5,245 nt of DNA from contig DIVF01000035.1 of NCBI GenBank assembly GCA_002423285.1, positions 1 to 5,245 on the forward strand, read 5' to 3'. The translations under genes and the position numbers were made by a program. Below, one piece after another: positions 1 through 5,228 of this stretch. A model generated the notes under the pieces. That model was not told the origin of the DNA, searched no databases, and was given only the letters and a program-made list of their open reading frames with translations. Within the stretch, counting starts at the first letter, position 1. Each line of letters starts with the position of its first letter. This DNA comes from Micavibrio sp. UBA6139. Lineage in GTDB: Bacteria > Pseudomonadota > Alphaproteobacteria > Micavibrionales > Micavibrionaceae.

Positions 1-95
1 ATAATCAAATGAGTCTTGGCCCTAGAAAAGTCCCGCGCGTTGCCCACCCCTAGAGGATCATCGCTGACAGGACCCGCTGAGTTTCTGGCGACCAT
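1..95 (-). CDS. Possible 5' end of a further gene, cut by the left edge
   Basis: A minus-strand frame opens with ATG at 95-93 and stays open for 31 codons to the window edge; the frame is in fact open from about 221. It would begin MVARNSAGPVSDDPLGVGNA. It has the same orientation as the operon and sits where a next gene would be expected, about 207 bp after the replication gene stop. Against it, no Shine-Dalgarno sequence precedes the ATG (the upstream bases are TCTTTCAAC), a strong hairpin ends 11 bases before it, and I recognise no family. Treat it as a tentative partial gene; it could be chance. Confidence 0.2.
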   Translation of the reverse strand, partial: MVARNSAGPVSDDPLGVGNARDFSRAKTHLI

Positions 96-350
96 GTTGA
101 AAGACCGGGAGCGTGGAATCTGAATTCCACGCTCCCTCCCTTTAGGGAGGGAGGAGAGACTGGGATCTGGATGCGGGATCAAAGCCACTGCCTGCCTGTG
201 TTTGCGCCAGAAACCCAGAAATTAATCCAGATTCCGATTATTTTCTGGTCTGGCCGCAAGCCCCTGTAAAACAACCATTCCAGTCTCGTGCAGATTCTAG
301 ATTTATCCAGTCTCTAATCTGCCGCCATCCTCGTCCTGGTAAACCCAGAC
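77..350. other. Candidate replication origin: iteron-like repeat cluster
   Basis: The pentamer CCAGA or its complement TCTGG occurs eight times here: 84-88, 166-170, 207-211, 215-219, 227-231, 244-248, 249-253 and 345-349. About 0.5 would be expected in random sequence of this length. Longer pairs include GTTTCTGGCG (81-90) against its inverse at 205-214, AAACCCAGA at 211-219 and 341-349, CCAGTCTC at 280-287 and 307-314 with its inverse within 155-163, and GGAATCTG (115-122) against its inverse at 228-235. The cluster surrounds the double hairpin and abuts the end of the replication gene. In several satellite elements the origin lies beside the rep or primase gene. The origin role is inferred; the repeats are seen directly. 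Confidence 0.4.
107..153. repeat. Two overlapping, mutually exclusive hairpins
   Basis: On the plus strand, 107-119 (GGGAGCGTGGAAT) pairs perfectly with 124-136, giving a 13-bp stem with a 4-base loop. A second perfect 9-bp stem pairs 132-140 (CTCCCTCCC) with 145-153 across a TTTA loop. Bases 132-136 belong to both stems, so only one can form fully at a time. In the minus-strand transcript the 9-bp stem is made first and the 13-bp stem second, the order of an attenuator-type switch. The tract after the 13-bp stem (GGTCTTTC) is only weakly T-rich, so an ordinary terminator is possible but not clear. The location is just downstream of the replication gene. Confidence 0.7.
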
Positions 351-2558
351 ATCGGGATTCTCTACGGTCAGCATATGCCCTGTTTCCGCATGCATATAAT
401 GCGTCGGTTTCACCGGCGTCATATCGCGCGTGATCTCACCGGTGCTTTCATCAATCGTCTCCGGTCCCAGCAGCATATTTTCGACACAGAGATAGCCGAA
501 TTTGCTCCGGGCTGTCCCTATGCCCGTGGTGGGATGCGGGGCCTTGTACGACTTTATATGGCCCTTTGTCATCAGGACGCGGATGCGGTTCTGGATTGTC
601 GAATGACTGCCCAGTCCGGCCTTACCATCGAACGCGCCGCAAAACTGCTCCATCACATAAAGCCTGCCGTCCAGCGCCTCGTCCATCAGCATCTGAACGA
701 TGACGTCGCGCTGCCGGTCACGCTCGGCATCCAGCTTGCGCCCGTAACTGTCGCGCACCAGACGGGTTTGATTCTGGTCGACGATTATCCACCGCCCGTC
801 GATCTTATCGACAAAGACAGCATCAATTCCCGGCCCATTCCGCAACTCAAAAAATAACTGCCGCGCGGCAAGCGTTTCGTCTGGACGATAAATCAGAACA
901 CCGGACGTATAGTAACCGCGCAGGCTGCTGGCGCCGCTTAACGCCTGGAAGGGATCTTCCCTGAACTGTTGCTTTGAAAGTTTGCGCGTATGGTGCACCA
1001 GCACAACAGCCGCCTTCGGATTAATGGCGAGTCTGAGTTTCTCAATTCTTTCCCGCAGAAAAAACATCATGGCCGTATTGTCATTCTCCCCCATGCCGCC
1101 ATCATCCGGCCCACCGTCAAACACATTGCGGATCGGATCGACGATGATGACATCAGGCGGCGCATCAGGAAAACACTGCCGGACGGAGGCTATCACGTGC
1201 GCCAGTCCCTCATCGTTCAGGATCATCTGCAATTGCGGCGTGACAAACAGGTTCTGCCCTGCCTTCTCCAGCACCTCCCGCGCCAGGGTTGTTTTCTGAA
1301 TACGCTCTTTCAGGTACGGATATTGAATTTCAGCCTGAAGATAAAAAACGCGCAATGGGGTCTCTATCGCAAAACTCAGGAAATTCTGCCCCGCCGCCAT
1401 ATGCATGGCGAAACTCAGAATAAAATCGCTTTTCCCAACCTTCGGCGGACCGCCTATGACCATCGTTCCTCCTTGCGTCAGCAGACGGGAGCTAACCATG
1501 TCGGGCGGCGGCGGATTTTTATCGGCCATGATGACCGCAAGACTATAAGCCATGATATCCTGCGGCGGATTGCTTATAAATTCTACTGATCGCCCATCCG
1601 CCTGTCGGACCTTTCCGGTGGCGTGACGCTGGATAATCCGTTCGATCATTTTCCGCAAGGCCGTCGGCCCGCGCCCCTCGGCTTCCAGATTGCCCGTGCG
1701 GGAAACCACTTGACCTTCGTAAAGTGGCCATATTTTATCGTACAGGACTGGCGCGCCCGAAGATTTTCCGTGCCTTTCCAGATCCTCATAAAATACCGCG
1801 CTGACCAGATCACGCATGAATATTTCCCGTCCATCCGTCATCCTTCCCAGACCATCCCGCGTCAAAGACGCTGCCCCTTGCTCCGGTTCGTTATCATGTT
1901 CGCTGGGAATGACAGGCACATCGCGCTCGATCTGCTCTAGCATGTAAATTCTGGGCATATCCGGCGTGATGAGCTCAGTCATTTCATGCTGGCGTCCATC
2001 CTTGACCGCCCAGGCCACCGATCCGGCCAGCCGCAGGATACGTCCGGGATTAACAACGCTTTTATCGCCACCCAGCCAGTGCGCGAGCCGCGCGTTTATT
2101 GTCCTTGCCAATGTCGGATCCTTTATCGGCTCCTCCAGTTTCCACCATAATTGTGCCCGCACATAAGGATAACGGCCTGTGATCACCGTAAAACTGGGCA
2201 GAAGATTTTTCAGTTTTTCCTGTGCGTTCTCGTACGCGCCCGGCTCATCCAGATCAACATACAGGGCGGTTAAATAGAGAAAATCAGCATCCCCGCACCG
2301 CCTGTTGGTGGGAACAAGTCCATTTCGCAGCGCCGCGCCCAGATAAACATTCTGGCCGTCAATACGGTTGATGTTTTGCGCCTTCCCGGCAATCTGGTCT
2401 GTCGAACATGGACCGTGGCTGTTATCAGCCCTGTCGACCGCCTTGCTCTGGCTATCCCGCCAGGCCAGTTCTATCGCGCCACTAATCTGGTCGCTGAATA
2501 ACAGATCCAGATGACACCGCATAACCTTCGCGTCGGGAATAAGGAGATTTTCTGTCAT
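303..2558 (-). CDS. Replication protein: primase-like domain fused to RecA/KaiC-type ATPase
   Basis: This 751-residue protein probably initiates replication of the element, as a RepA-like helicase with a primase-type N-terminus. Residues about 15-205 resemble archaeo-eukaryotic primase/RepB-type domains: YVDLDEP carries a DxD metal site (D102, D104), and GRILRLAGSV (172-181) resembles the conserved R-x-L-R-L-P-G-T stretch. The histidine usually seen between them (GxHxYW) appears replaced by Q136 in RAQLWWKL, so primase activity is uncertain. Residues about 355-600 form a P-loop ATPase: Walker A GGPPKVGKS (369-377), Walker B VIIVDP (470-475, D474), then VHHTRK (521-526) and a GASSLRG segment (542-548), typical of AAA_25/RepA-like proteins. 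Residues about 610-690 look like a C-terminal winged helix (STIQNRIRVL). The start is ATG at 2558, preceded by AGGA eight bases upstream; it overlaps the previous stop in an ATGA, so translation is probably coupled. Stop is TAA at 303-305. Confidence 0.9.
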   Translation of the reverse strand: MTENLLIPDAKVMRCHLDLLFSDQISGAIELAWRDSQSKAVDRADNSHGPCSTDQIAGKAQNINRIDGQNVYLGAALRNGLVPTNRRCGDADFLYLTALYVDLDEPGAYENAQEKLKNLLPSFTVITGRYPYVRAQLWWKLEEPIKDPTLARTINARLAHWLGGDKSVVNPGRILRLAGSVAWAVKDGRQHEMTELITPDMPRIYMLEQIERDVPVIPSEHDNEPEQGAASLTRDGLGRMTDGREIFMRDLVSAVFYEDLERHGKSSGAPVLYDKIWPLYEGQVVSRTGNLEAEGRGPTALRKMIERIIQRHATGKVRQADGRSVEFISNPPQDIMAYSLAVIMADKNPPPPDMVSSRLLTQGGTMVIGGPPKVGKSDFILSFAMHMAAGQNFLSFAIETPLRVFYLQAEIQYPYLKERIQKTTLAREVLEKAGQNLFVTPQLQMILNDEGLAHVIASVRQCFPDAPPDVIIVDPIRNVFDGGPDDGGMGENDNTAMMFFLRERIEKLRLAINPKAAVVLVHHTRKLSKQQFREDPFQALSGASSLRGYYTSGVLIYRPDETLAARQLFFELRNGPGIDAVFVDKIDGRWIIVDQNQTRLVRDSYGRKLDAERDRQRDVIVQMLMDEALDGRLYVMEQFCGAFDGKAGLGSHSTIQNRIRVLMTKGHIKSYKAPHPTTGIGTARSKFGYLCVENMLLGPETIDESTGEITRDMTPVKPTHYMHAETGHMLTVENPDVWVYQDEDGGRLETG

Positions 2559-2914
2559 GCCCGCTTTCCTTTCGGCGTGATGTCGCGGATCGTGACCGTT
2601 TCATCGAGGAAATACCGGGCCTGCTGACCGATACCATCGCGCCCCACCAGCGGCTCCAGCCGGGAAGAGATAAAAATCTGATGTTCGTGGCGCAGCGCGT
2701 GAATGTATTGTGGCAAATTCCACAGGCTCCAGGGTGGCCCCATAACCTCCGTCCGCGTAATCCCGCCGAGATTATCCAGCAATGCCTTCAGCGTCCGCGC
2801 CCGCTGCCCTTTCAGGATATGCAGCGATAACCTGTCTTTTTTATCCGATGTCCAGACCGTCACTTCTAGGCAGATTTCGGGATCATAGGTCTGGCCCTGA
2901 AGATTTCGCCTCAT
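2555..2914 (-). CDS. Probable winged-helix DNA-binding protein
   Basis: A 119-residue protein encoded between the AlpA-like regulator and the replication protein. The middle (about 36-90) reads as a winged helix: a helix at RARTLKALLDNLGG, a second element at ITRTEVMG, a probable recognition helix at LWNLPQYIHALRHEH, then a strand IFISSR as a wing. I recall similar short proteins beside AlpA and RepA-like genes in integrated elements, usually labelled winged-helix or hypothetical; this is recollection, not a search. Possible roles are origin binding with the ATPase, or repression of the operon. The ATG at 2914-2912 overlaps the alpA stop in an ATGA, with GGAG six bases upstream. Its own TGA at 2557-2555 overlaps the next ATG in the same way, so the three genes probably share one mRNA with coupled translation. 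Confidence 0.75.
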   Translation of the reverse strand: MRRNLQGQTYDPEICLEVTVWTSDKKDRLSLHILKGQRARTLKALLDNLGGITRTEVMGPPWSLWNLPQYIHALRHEHQIFISSRLEPLVGRDGIGQQARYFLDETVTIRDITPKGKRA

Positions 2915-3138
2915 TTCGATCTCCCGTTGCCCTGAATATTGTTCTGCTCATCCAACCATGCAAAGAAAGATTTTTCATCGATCAGGACACGACGGCCAGC
3001 GCGGCGGATGACTTTATTGAAACCGTTCTTATCGGCATGGAATACGAGATGGCGAAGACCACCGATGGGTGGCCATGCATGATGGCTGGGCCATTCCGTC
3101 AGGGGGATGATGCGGGTGGGTGGATTTGGCTCTGACAT
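2911..3138 (-). CDS. alpA: AlpA/excisionase-type helix-turn-helix regulator
   Basis: A 75-residue protein of the AlpA/excisionase class, small DNA-binding proteins that regulate integrase or replication genes and can bend attachment-site DNA for excision. Residues about 20-65 carry the typical pattern: WPPIGGLRHL, then NGFNKVIRRAGRRVLID, then FFAWLDEQN, that is, a helix-turn-helix followed by a basic strand and a final helix. The length is normal for the family. ATG at 3138 follows AGGAG seven bases upstream, a strong site, but the leader can fold so that this site is paired (see 3144-3193). It is the first gene of an alpA, winged-helix and replication protein cluster joined by ATGA overlaps, as expected for the lysis-lysogeny-like switch of a satellite. 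Whether it acts as activator, excisionase or both cannot be read from the sequence. Confidence 0.88.
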   Translation of the reverse strand: MSEPNPPTRIIPLTEWPSHHAWPPIGGLRHLVFHADKNGFNKVIRRAGRRVLIDEKSFFAWLDEQNNIQGNGRSK

Positions 3139-3143
3139 ATATA

Positions 3144-3193
3144 TTCTCCTGTCTGTTGCTTATCGCCGCACGATTCCGTACGGCACAGGAGAA
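3144..3193 (-). promoter_or_regulatory. Leader structure that can mask the alpA ribosome binding site
   Basis: In minus-strand RNA, bases 3193-3185 (TTCTCCTGT) are the perfect complement of 3152-3144 (ACAGGAGAA), which contains the alpA Shine-Dalgarno sequence. Immediately inside, 3184-3178 (GCCGTAC) pairs with 3171-3165 (GTGCGGC) with one G-U pair, closing a 6-base loop (3177-3172). The result is a helix of 9 plus 7 bp with a 12-base bulge on one side (3164-3153). If formed, it would hide the ribosome binding site of the first gene of the coupled operon. The pairing is seen directly; control of translation is inferred. Confidence 0.5.
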
Positions 3194-3200
3194 GGTTGCC

Positions 3201-3240
3201 TTTATTTGAAACACCTGAAAATTACGCAAATTTTATTTGC
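3201..3240 (-). promoter_or_regulatory. Candidate operator and weak promoter upstream of alpA
   Basis: GCAAAT (3226-3231) and ATTTGC (3235-3240) form a perfect 6-3-6 palindrome directly after the stop of the 207-residue gene. TTTATTTG occurs at 3201-3208 and again at 3232-3239, 31 bp apart, about three helical turns. On the minus strand a weak promoter can be drawn with TTGCGT (3229-3224), a 17-base spacer and AATAAA (3206-3201), matching consensus at 3/6 and 4/6. Both repeats overlap it, as expected for a repressor or AlpA operator. Transcription would then begin near 3194, close to the start of the leader hairpin. Confidence 0.3.
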
Positions 3241-3864
3241 CTACGCAGATAATTTTTGCGTGGTAAAGACTTCATTATCTTCGCCGAGGATCATTTTCAA
3301 AAGCGCCATTTCATTATCATAGCAACGCTGGTCAAAAGCGCGGGCCGCTTCGCATGCGGCTGTCATGGCCTCAATAACCCTTTTATGGTCCTCGTAATCA
3401 GATGGCGTATCGCCGGGGAACGCGCGTCCTGCCTCATATAGCTCATGGACATATTCAAGAGGAACCCTGCCGTATTTCAGCCTAAAATCCCTGCATTCCA
3501 TGACAGGGTCTGTTTTCGGGTCGATCCCGTAAATATTTCTTATTTTGTAATATCCATCCCTGACCGTCGTTTCGGAGGCCGGAAGCCATTTTGAAACGGC
3601 ATGAATGGTGCTTAAAACATCCGCGCCATGTGAAACGATATAGGAAACGAGGGCGCCGATACGTTCATTCTTGTCCTGCGTAGACATTTTCTTTTCCAGC
3701 TCTTCATTCAAGCCGTCGATAATCCATTCTGCATCCTCCCTGTTATTATCCTTCTGATAATAATCATAGACAAGATTCCAGATAGCCTCCTTCAGAAAGC
3801 GAACGTCTTTTTTATTCCGGAGATATAGATCTTTCTGCTCACGCAGCTTCTGTTGCAGATCCAT
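3241..3864 (-). CDS. Unrecognised 207-residue helical protein, possible cargo
   Basis: I do not recognise this protein. It is highly charged and looks mostly helical, with a lysine/arginine- and glutamate-rich N-terminal 60 residues (MDLQQKLREQKDLYLRNKKD). A segment at about 92-115 (SKWLPASETTVRDGYYKIRN) could be a helix-turn-helix. There is no signal peptide, membrane segment or obvious catalytic motif. The ATG at 3864 is chosen because GGAGG lies five bases upstream. An in-frame ATG at 3888 would add eight residues but has no ribosome binding site. The gene begins 26 bp inside the end of the integrase gene, so it is probably cotranscribed with it. Satellites often carry accessory genes near the integrase, sometimes defence genes, but nothing in the sequence proves such a role. 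It could equally be a recombination accessory factor or regulator. Stop is TAG at 3241. Confidence 0.75.
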   Translation of the reverse strand: MDLQQKLREQKDLYLRNKKDVRFLKEAIWNLVYDYYQKDNNREDAEWIIDGLNEELEKKMSTQDKNERIGALVSYIVSHGADVLSTIHAVSKWLPASETTVRDGYYKIRNIYGIDPKTDPVMECRDFRLKYGRVPLEYVHELYEAGRAFPGDTPSDYEDHKRVIEAMTAACEAARAFDQRCYDNEMALLKMILGEDNEVFTTQKLSA

Positions 3865-4927
3865 CCTGACCTCCAAATATCTTTTCATTCATGCTAGCGA
3901 CAACTGAATGCGTATGCGTCTCGGACAGGTGGGCATAGCGTTTGACCATCTGCAATGTCTTATGGCCCAGCACCTCGGCAATTTCAGTGAGGGTGGCGCC
4001 GTTCATGGCAAGATAAGAAGCTGCGCTATGACGTAGATCATGGAAACGGAAATCCTCAATGCCAGCATTGATCATGGCGTTTTTCCATGCCGTACGAATA
4101 TCGATAGGTTGGCATTTATATGCGCTGGAGAAAGCATATTCACATTTCTGATCCCACGCTTCCTTATGGGCTTTCATCAACGTGTATGCATAGCCCTGCA
4201 AAGGCAGGGAGCGGCGTTCGCCGTTTTTTGTTTCATGCAGAATGATCCTGCGGTGCTCCAGATCAATATCTTTCCATTTTACACCGATGATCTCCATTTT
4301 ACGGGCGCCGGTACTAAGGGCCAGAACGACGATTTTATAGAGATGCGGATTATCACTCTTCTTACAAGCCTCCAGCAGGCGGCTGCGCTCCTCATCAGAC
4401 AGGAATCGAACACGGCCACGGGACTCTTTGAATTTTGAAACTTTGCCTATGGGATGGATTTCCAGCCATTCCCAATCGTTGATCGCAACAGTGAAAAGAT
4501 GACTGAGCGCGCCTGTGTAACGATTGGCCGTGACCGCGCCGCGTTTGCGGCCATATTTGTTTTCTGTCCCGATCATCTTATTACGGGTTTTGACAATCAA
4601 TGATGGCGTAATGTCGGCAAGGGAATAGGCGCCCAGTTCATTCTCCCAGAAATCGAGATAATGTTTCTGGTTGATGTTATTCGCCTTCTTGTGAATGAGA
4701 ATTTCATCACGATAACGCTGAATGGCATCGGAGAGAGTGTATTTGCGGGACTGGCTGGTTTTAAAGTGCCGCCCTTCGCGAATTGCAGCTTCCGTCTGCT
4801 GAACCCATAGCTTTGCGTCAGTGATGCGCTGGAAGGTAGCAATTTGCTGGGGATGCCCATGCAGCCTGATGCGGGCGCGATAAGCTATTGTCCCATCCTT
4901 GGCTATGCGTTTTTCAATTGTTGCCAT
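3839..4927 (-). CDS. int: Tyrosine recombinase (integrase)
   Basis: A 362-residue phage-type tyrosine recombinase that integrates and excises the element at the adjacent tRNA gene. The N-terminus (MATIEKRIAKDGTIAYRARI) is the arm-DNA-binding domain; a core-binding SAM-like domain follows at about 63-165, and the catalytic domain covers about 173-345. All expected catalytic residues are visible, numbered from the chosen start: R209 (TGARKMEI), K234 (ETKNGE), H296 and R299 (FHDLRHSAAS), H322 (LGHKT) and nucleophile Y331 (KRYAHLS). Length is normal for the family, so the enzyme appears intact. The start is ATG 4927 because the protein then begins like its relatives, with GTGGA eight bases upstream; a TTG at 4942 would add only MWIWS. 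The 3' end overlaps the 207-residue gene. One TGTCCCAT box lies inside its codons 11-13, and others upstream, suggesting that Int binding could repress its own expression. Confidence 0.95.
   Translation of the reverse strand: MATIEKRIAKDGTIAYRARIRLHGHPQQIATFQRITDAKLWVQQTEAAIREGRHFKTSQSRKYTLSDAIQRYRDEILIHKKANNINQKHYLDFWENELGAYSLADITPSLIVKTRNKMIGTENKYGRKRGAVTANRYTGALSHLFTVAINDWEWLEIHPIGKVSKFKESRGRVRFLSDEERSRLLEACKKSDNPHLYKIVVLALSTGARKMEIIGVKWKDIDLEHRRIILHETKNGERRSLPLQGYAYTLMKAHKEAWDQKCEYAFSSAYKCQPIDIRTAWKNAMINAGIEDFRFHDLRHSAASYLAMNGATLTEIAEVLGHKTLQMVKRYAHLSETHTHSVVASMNEKIFGGQDGSATEAA
3870..3874 (-). promoter_or_regulatory. Ribosome binding site fixing the start of the 207-residue gene
   Basis: GGAGG on the minus strand lies five bases before ATG 3864 and inside the integrase coding sequence. 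The upstream ATG at 3888 has only GCTAGCATGA before it, with no purine-rich site, so the inner start is preferred. Confidence 0.7.
4889..4897 (+). promoter_or_regulatory. Candidate integrase arm-type site inside int
   Basis: TGTCCCATC matches eight of nine bases of the repeated box TGTCCCATG. It falls in the Asp-Gly-Thr codons 11-13 of the integrase, so it could be coincidence imposed by the protein sequence. Confidence 0.3.
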
Positions 4928-5024
4928 GCTCCAAATCCACAAAAGAACAAAGTGAGTACAGATATGTGGCCATACACGCCAACAGACTGCAACACTTATC
5001 TATCTGCCGTGAATATATAAAATA

Positions 5025-5037
5025 TAACAATCGCTTA
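5025..5037 (+). promoter_or_regulatory. Candidate IHF site in the attachment region
   Basis: TAACAATCGCTTA matches the IHF consensus WATCAANNNNTTR with one mismatch, and an A/T-only run (5012-5027) lies directly beside it, as is common at strong sites. It sits between the leftmost arm-type box and the boxes nearer the tRNA, where a DNA bend would help assemble the recombination complex. A 13-base degenerate match is weak evidence on its own. Confidence 0.3.
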
Positions 5038-5053
5038 CGGACTCATACCATCG

Positions 5054-5074
5054 CATGGGACAATTGGCGGGACA
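5054..5074 (-). promoter_or_regulatory. Candidate integrase arm-type sites, inverted orientation
   Basis: CATGGGACA at 5054-5062 is the exact inverse of the nine-base box at 5142-5150 and 5153-5161. A degenerate second copy, GGCGGGACA at 5066-5074, keeps the GGGACA core and is offset by 12 bp, mirroring the 11-bp offset of the direct pair. Together with the direct pair they give the opposed arm sites expected of a tyrosine recombinase attachment region. Confidence 0.5.
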
Positions 5075-5141
5075 TTAAGGTGAAGAATCAGCAAATATTA
5101 TCGCCCTGTGCGGCTAGTGATTACTGATCTTTGTGAAAAAC

Positions 5142-5161
5142 TGTCCCATGAGTGTCCCATG
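5142..5161 (+). promoter_or_regulatory. Tandem integrase arm-type sites
   Basis: TGTCCCATG is repeated exactly at 5142-5150 and 5153-5161, an 11-bp period that puts both copies on the same face of the helix. They lie about 70-85 bp from the tRNA end. Arm-type sites bound by the integrase N-terminal domain characteristically occur as such phased pairs near the core. They are also upstream of int, so they may serve as an autoregulatory operator. Confidence 0.6.
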
Positions 5162-5167
5162 GAGCAT

Positions 5168-5196
5168 AAAACAGAAATGGCCCCTTGCGGAGCCAT
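5168..5196 (-). terminator. Rho-independent terminator after the tRNA
   Basis: In minus-strand RNA, 5196-5189 (ATGGCTCC) pairs with 5184-5177 (GGGGCCAT) as an 8-bp stem with one G-U pair and a GCAA tetraloop of the GNRA class, followed by TTCTGTTTT at 5176-5168. The position, about 30 bases past the tRNA CCA end, suits termination of the tRNA transcript and would stop it entering the int region. The opposite strand has no T-tract after the stem. Confidence 0.65.
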
Positions 5197-5228
5197 CTTC
5201 TAAGTCTTTGAAATACAACAATTTTCCT

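Larger units (their letters stand above)
4928..5228. other. Non-coding attachment-site region between int and the tRNA
   Basis: I see no credible gene in these 301 bp. The stretch holds the arm-type boxes, an IHF-like site and a terminator, listed separately, and an AT-rich tract at 5011-5030. The int promoter must lie left of the terminator, but no pair of -35 and -10 elements stands out; the AT-rich tract is the likeliest place. This arrangement is what is expected of the int-side attachment arm of an integrated element. Confidence 0.6.

Noticed and set aside
13..123. Plus-strand open frame ending in a TGA within the hairpin loop
   Set aside because: It has no ATG start (only TTG) and no ribosome binding site, and is opposite to every real gene. 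It is probably chance.
77..350. CRISPR array or tRNA-like RNA in the repeat-rich left region
   Set aside because: The repeats are only 5-10 bases, irregularly spaced and in both orientations. There is no unit of 23-40 bases with regular spacers, and no cloverleaf could be drawn.
375..1589. Plus-strand open frames at 375-857, 982-1299 and 990-1589
   Set aside because: They lie opposite the replication gene, whose motifs are unmistakable. They lack ribosome binding sites and their translations resemble no protein family.
3865..3888. ATG at 3888 as start of the 207-residue gene
   Set aside because: It has no Shine-Dalgarno sequence, whereas the ATG at 3864 has GGAGG at ideal spacing.
4928..4942. 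TTG start extending the integrase by five residues
   Set aside because: The added residues MWIWS are atypical for the family, while ATG 4927 begins the conserved arm-binding domain and has a better-placed GTGGA.
4888..5127. Plus-strand open frame of 79 codons across the int start and attachment region
   Set aside because: It overlaps the integrase N-terminus and the arm-type boxes, has no plausible ribosome binding site and encodes no recognisable protein.
1..5228. Second copy of the 17-base tRNA end marking the other element boundary
   Set aside because: I searched by eye and found only partial matches such as GCGGGA. The opposite boundary is outside the window.
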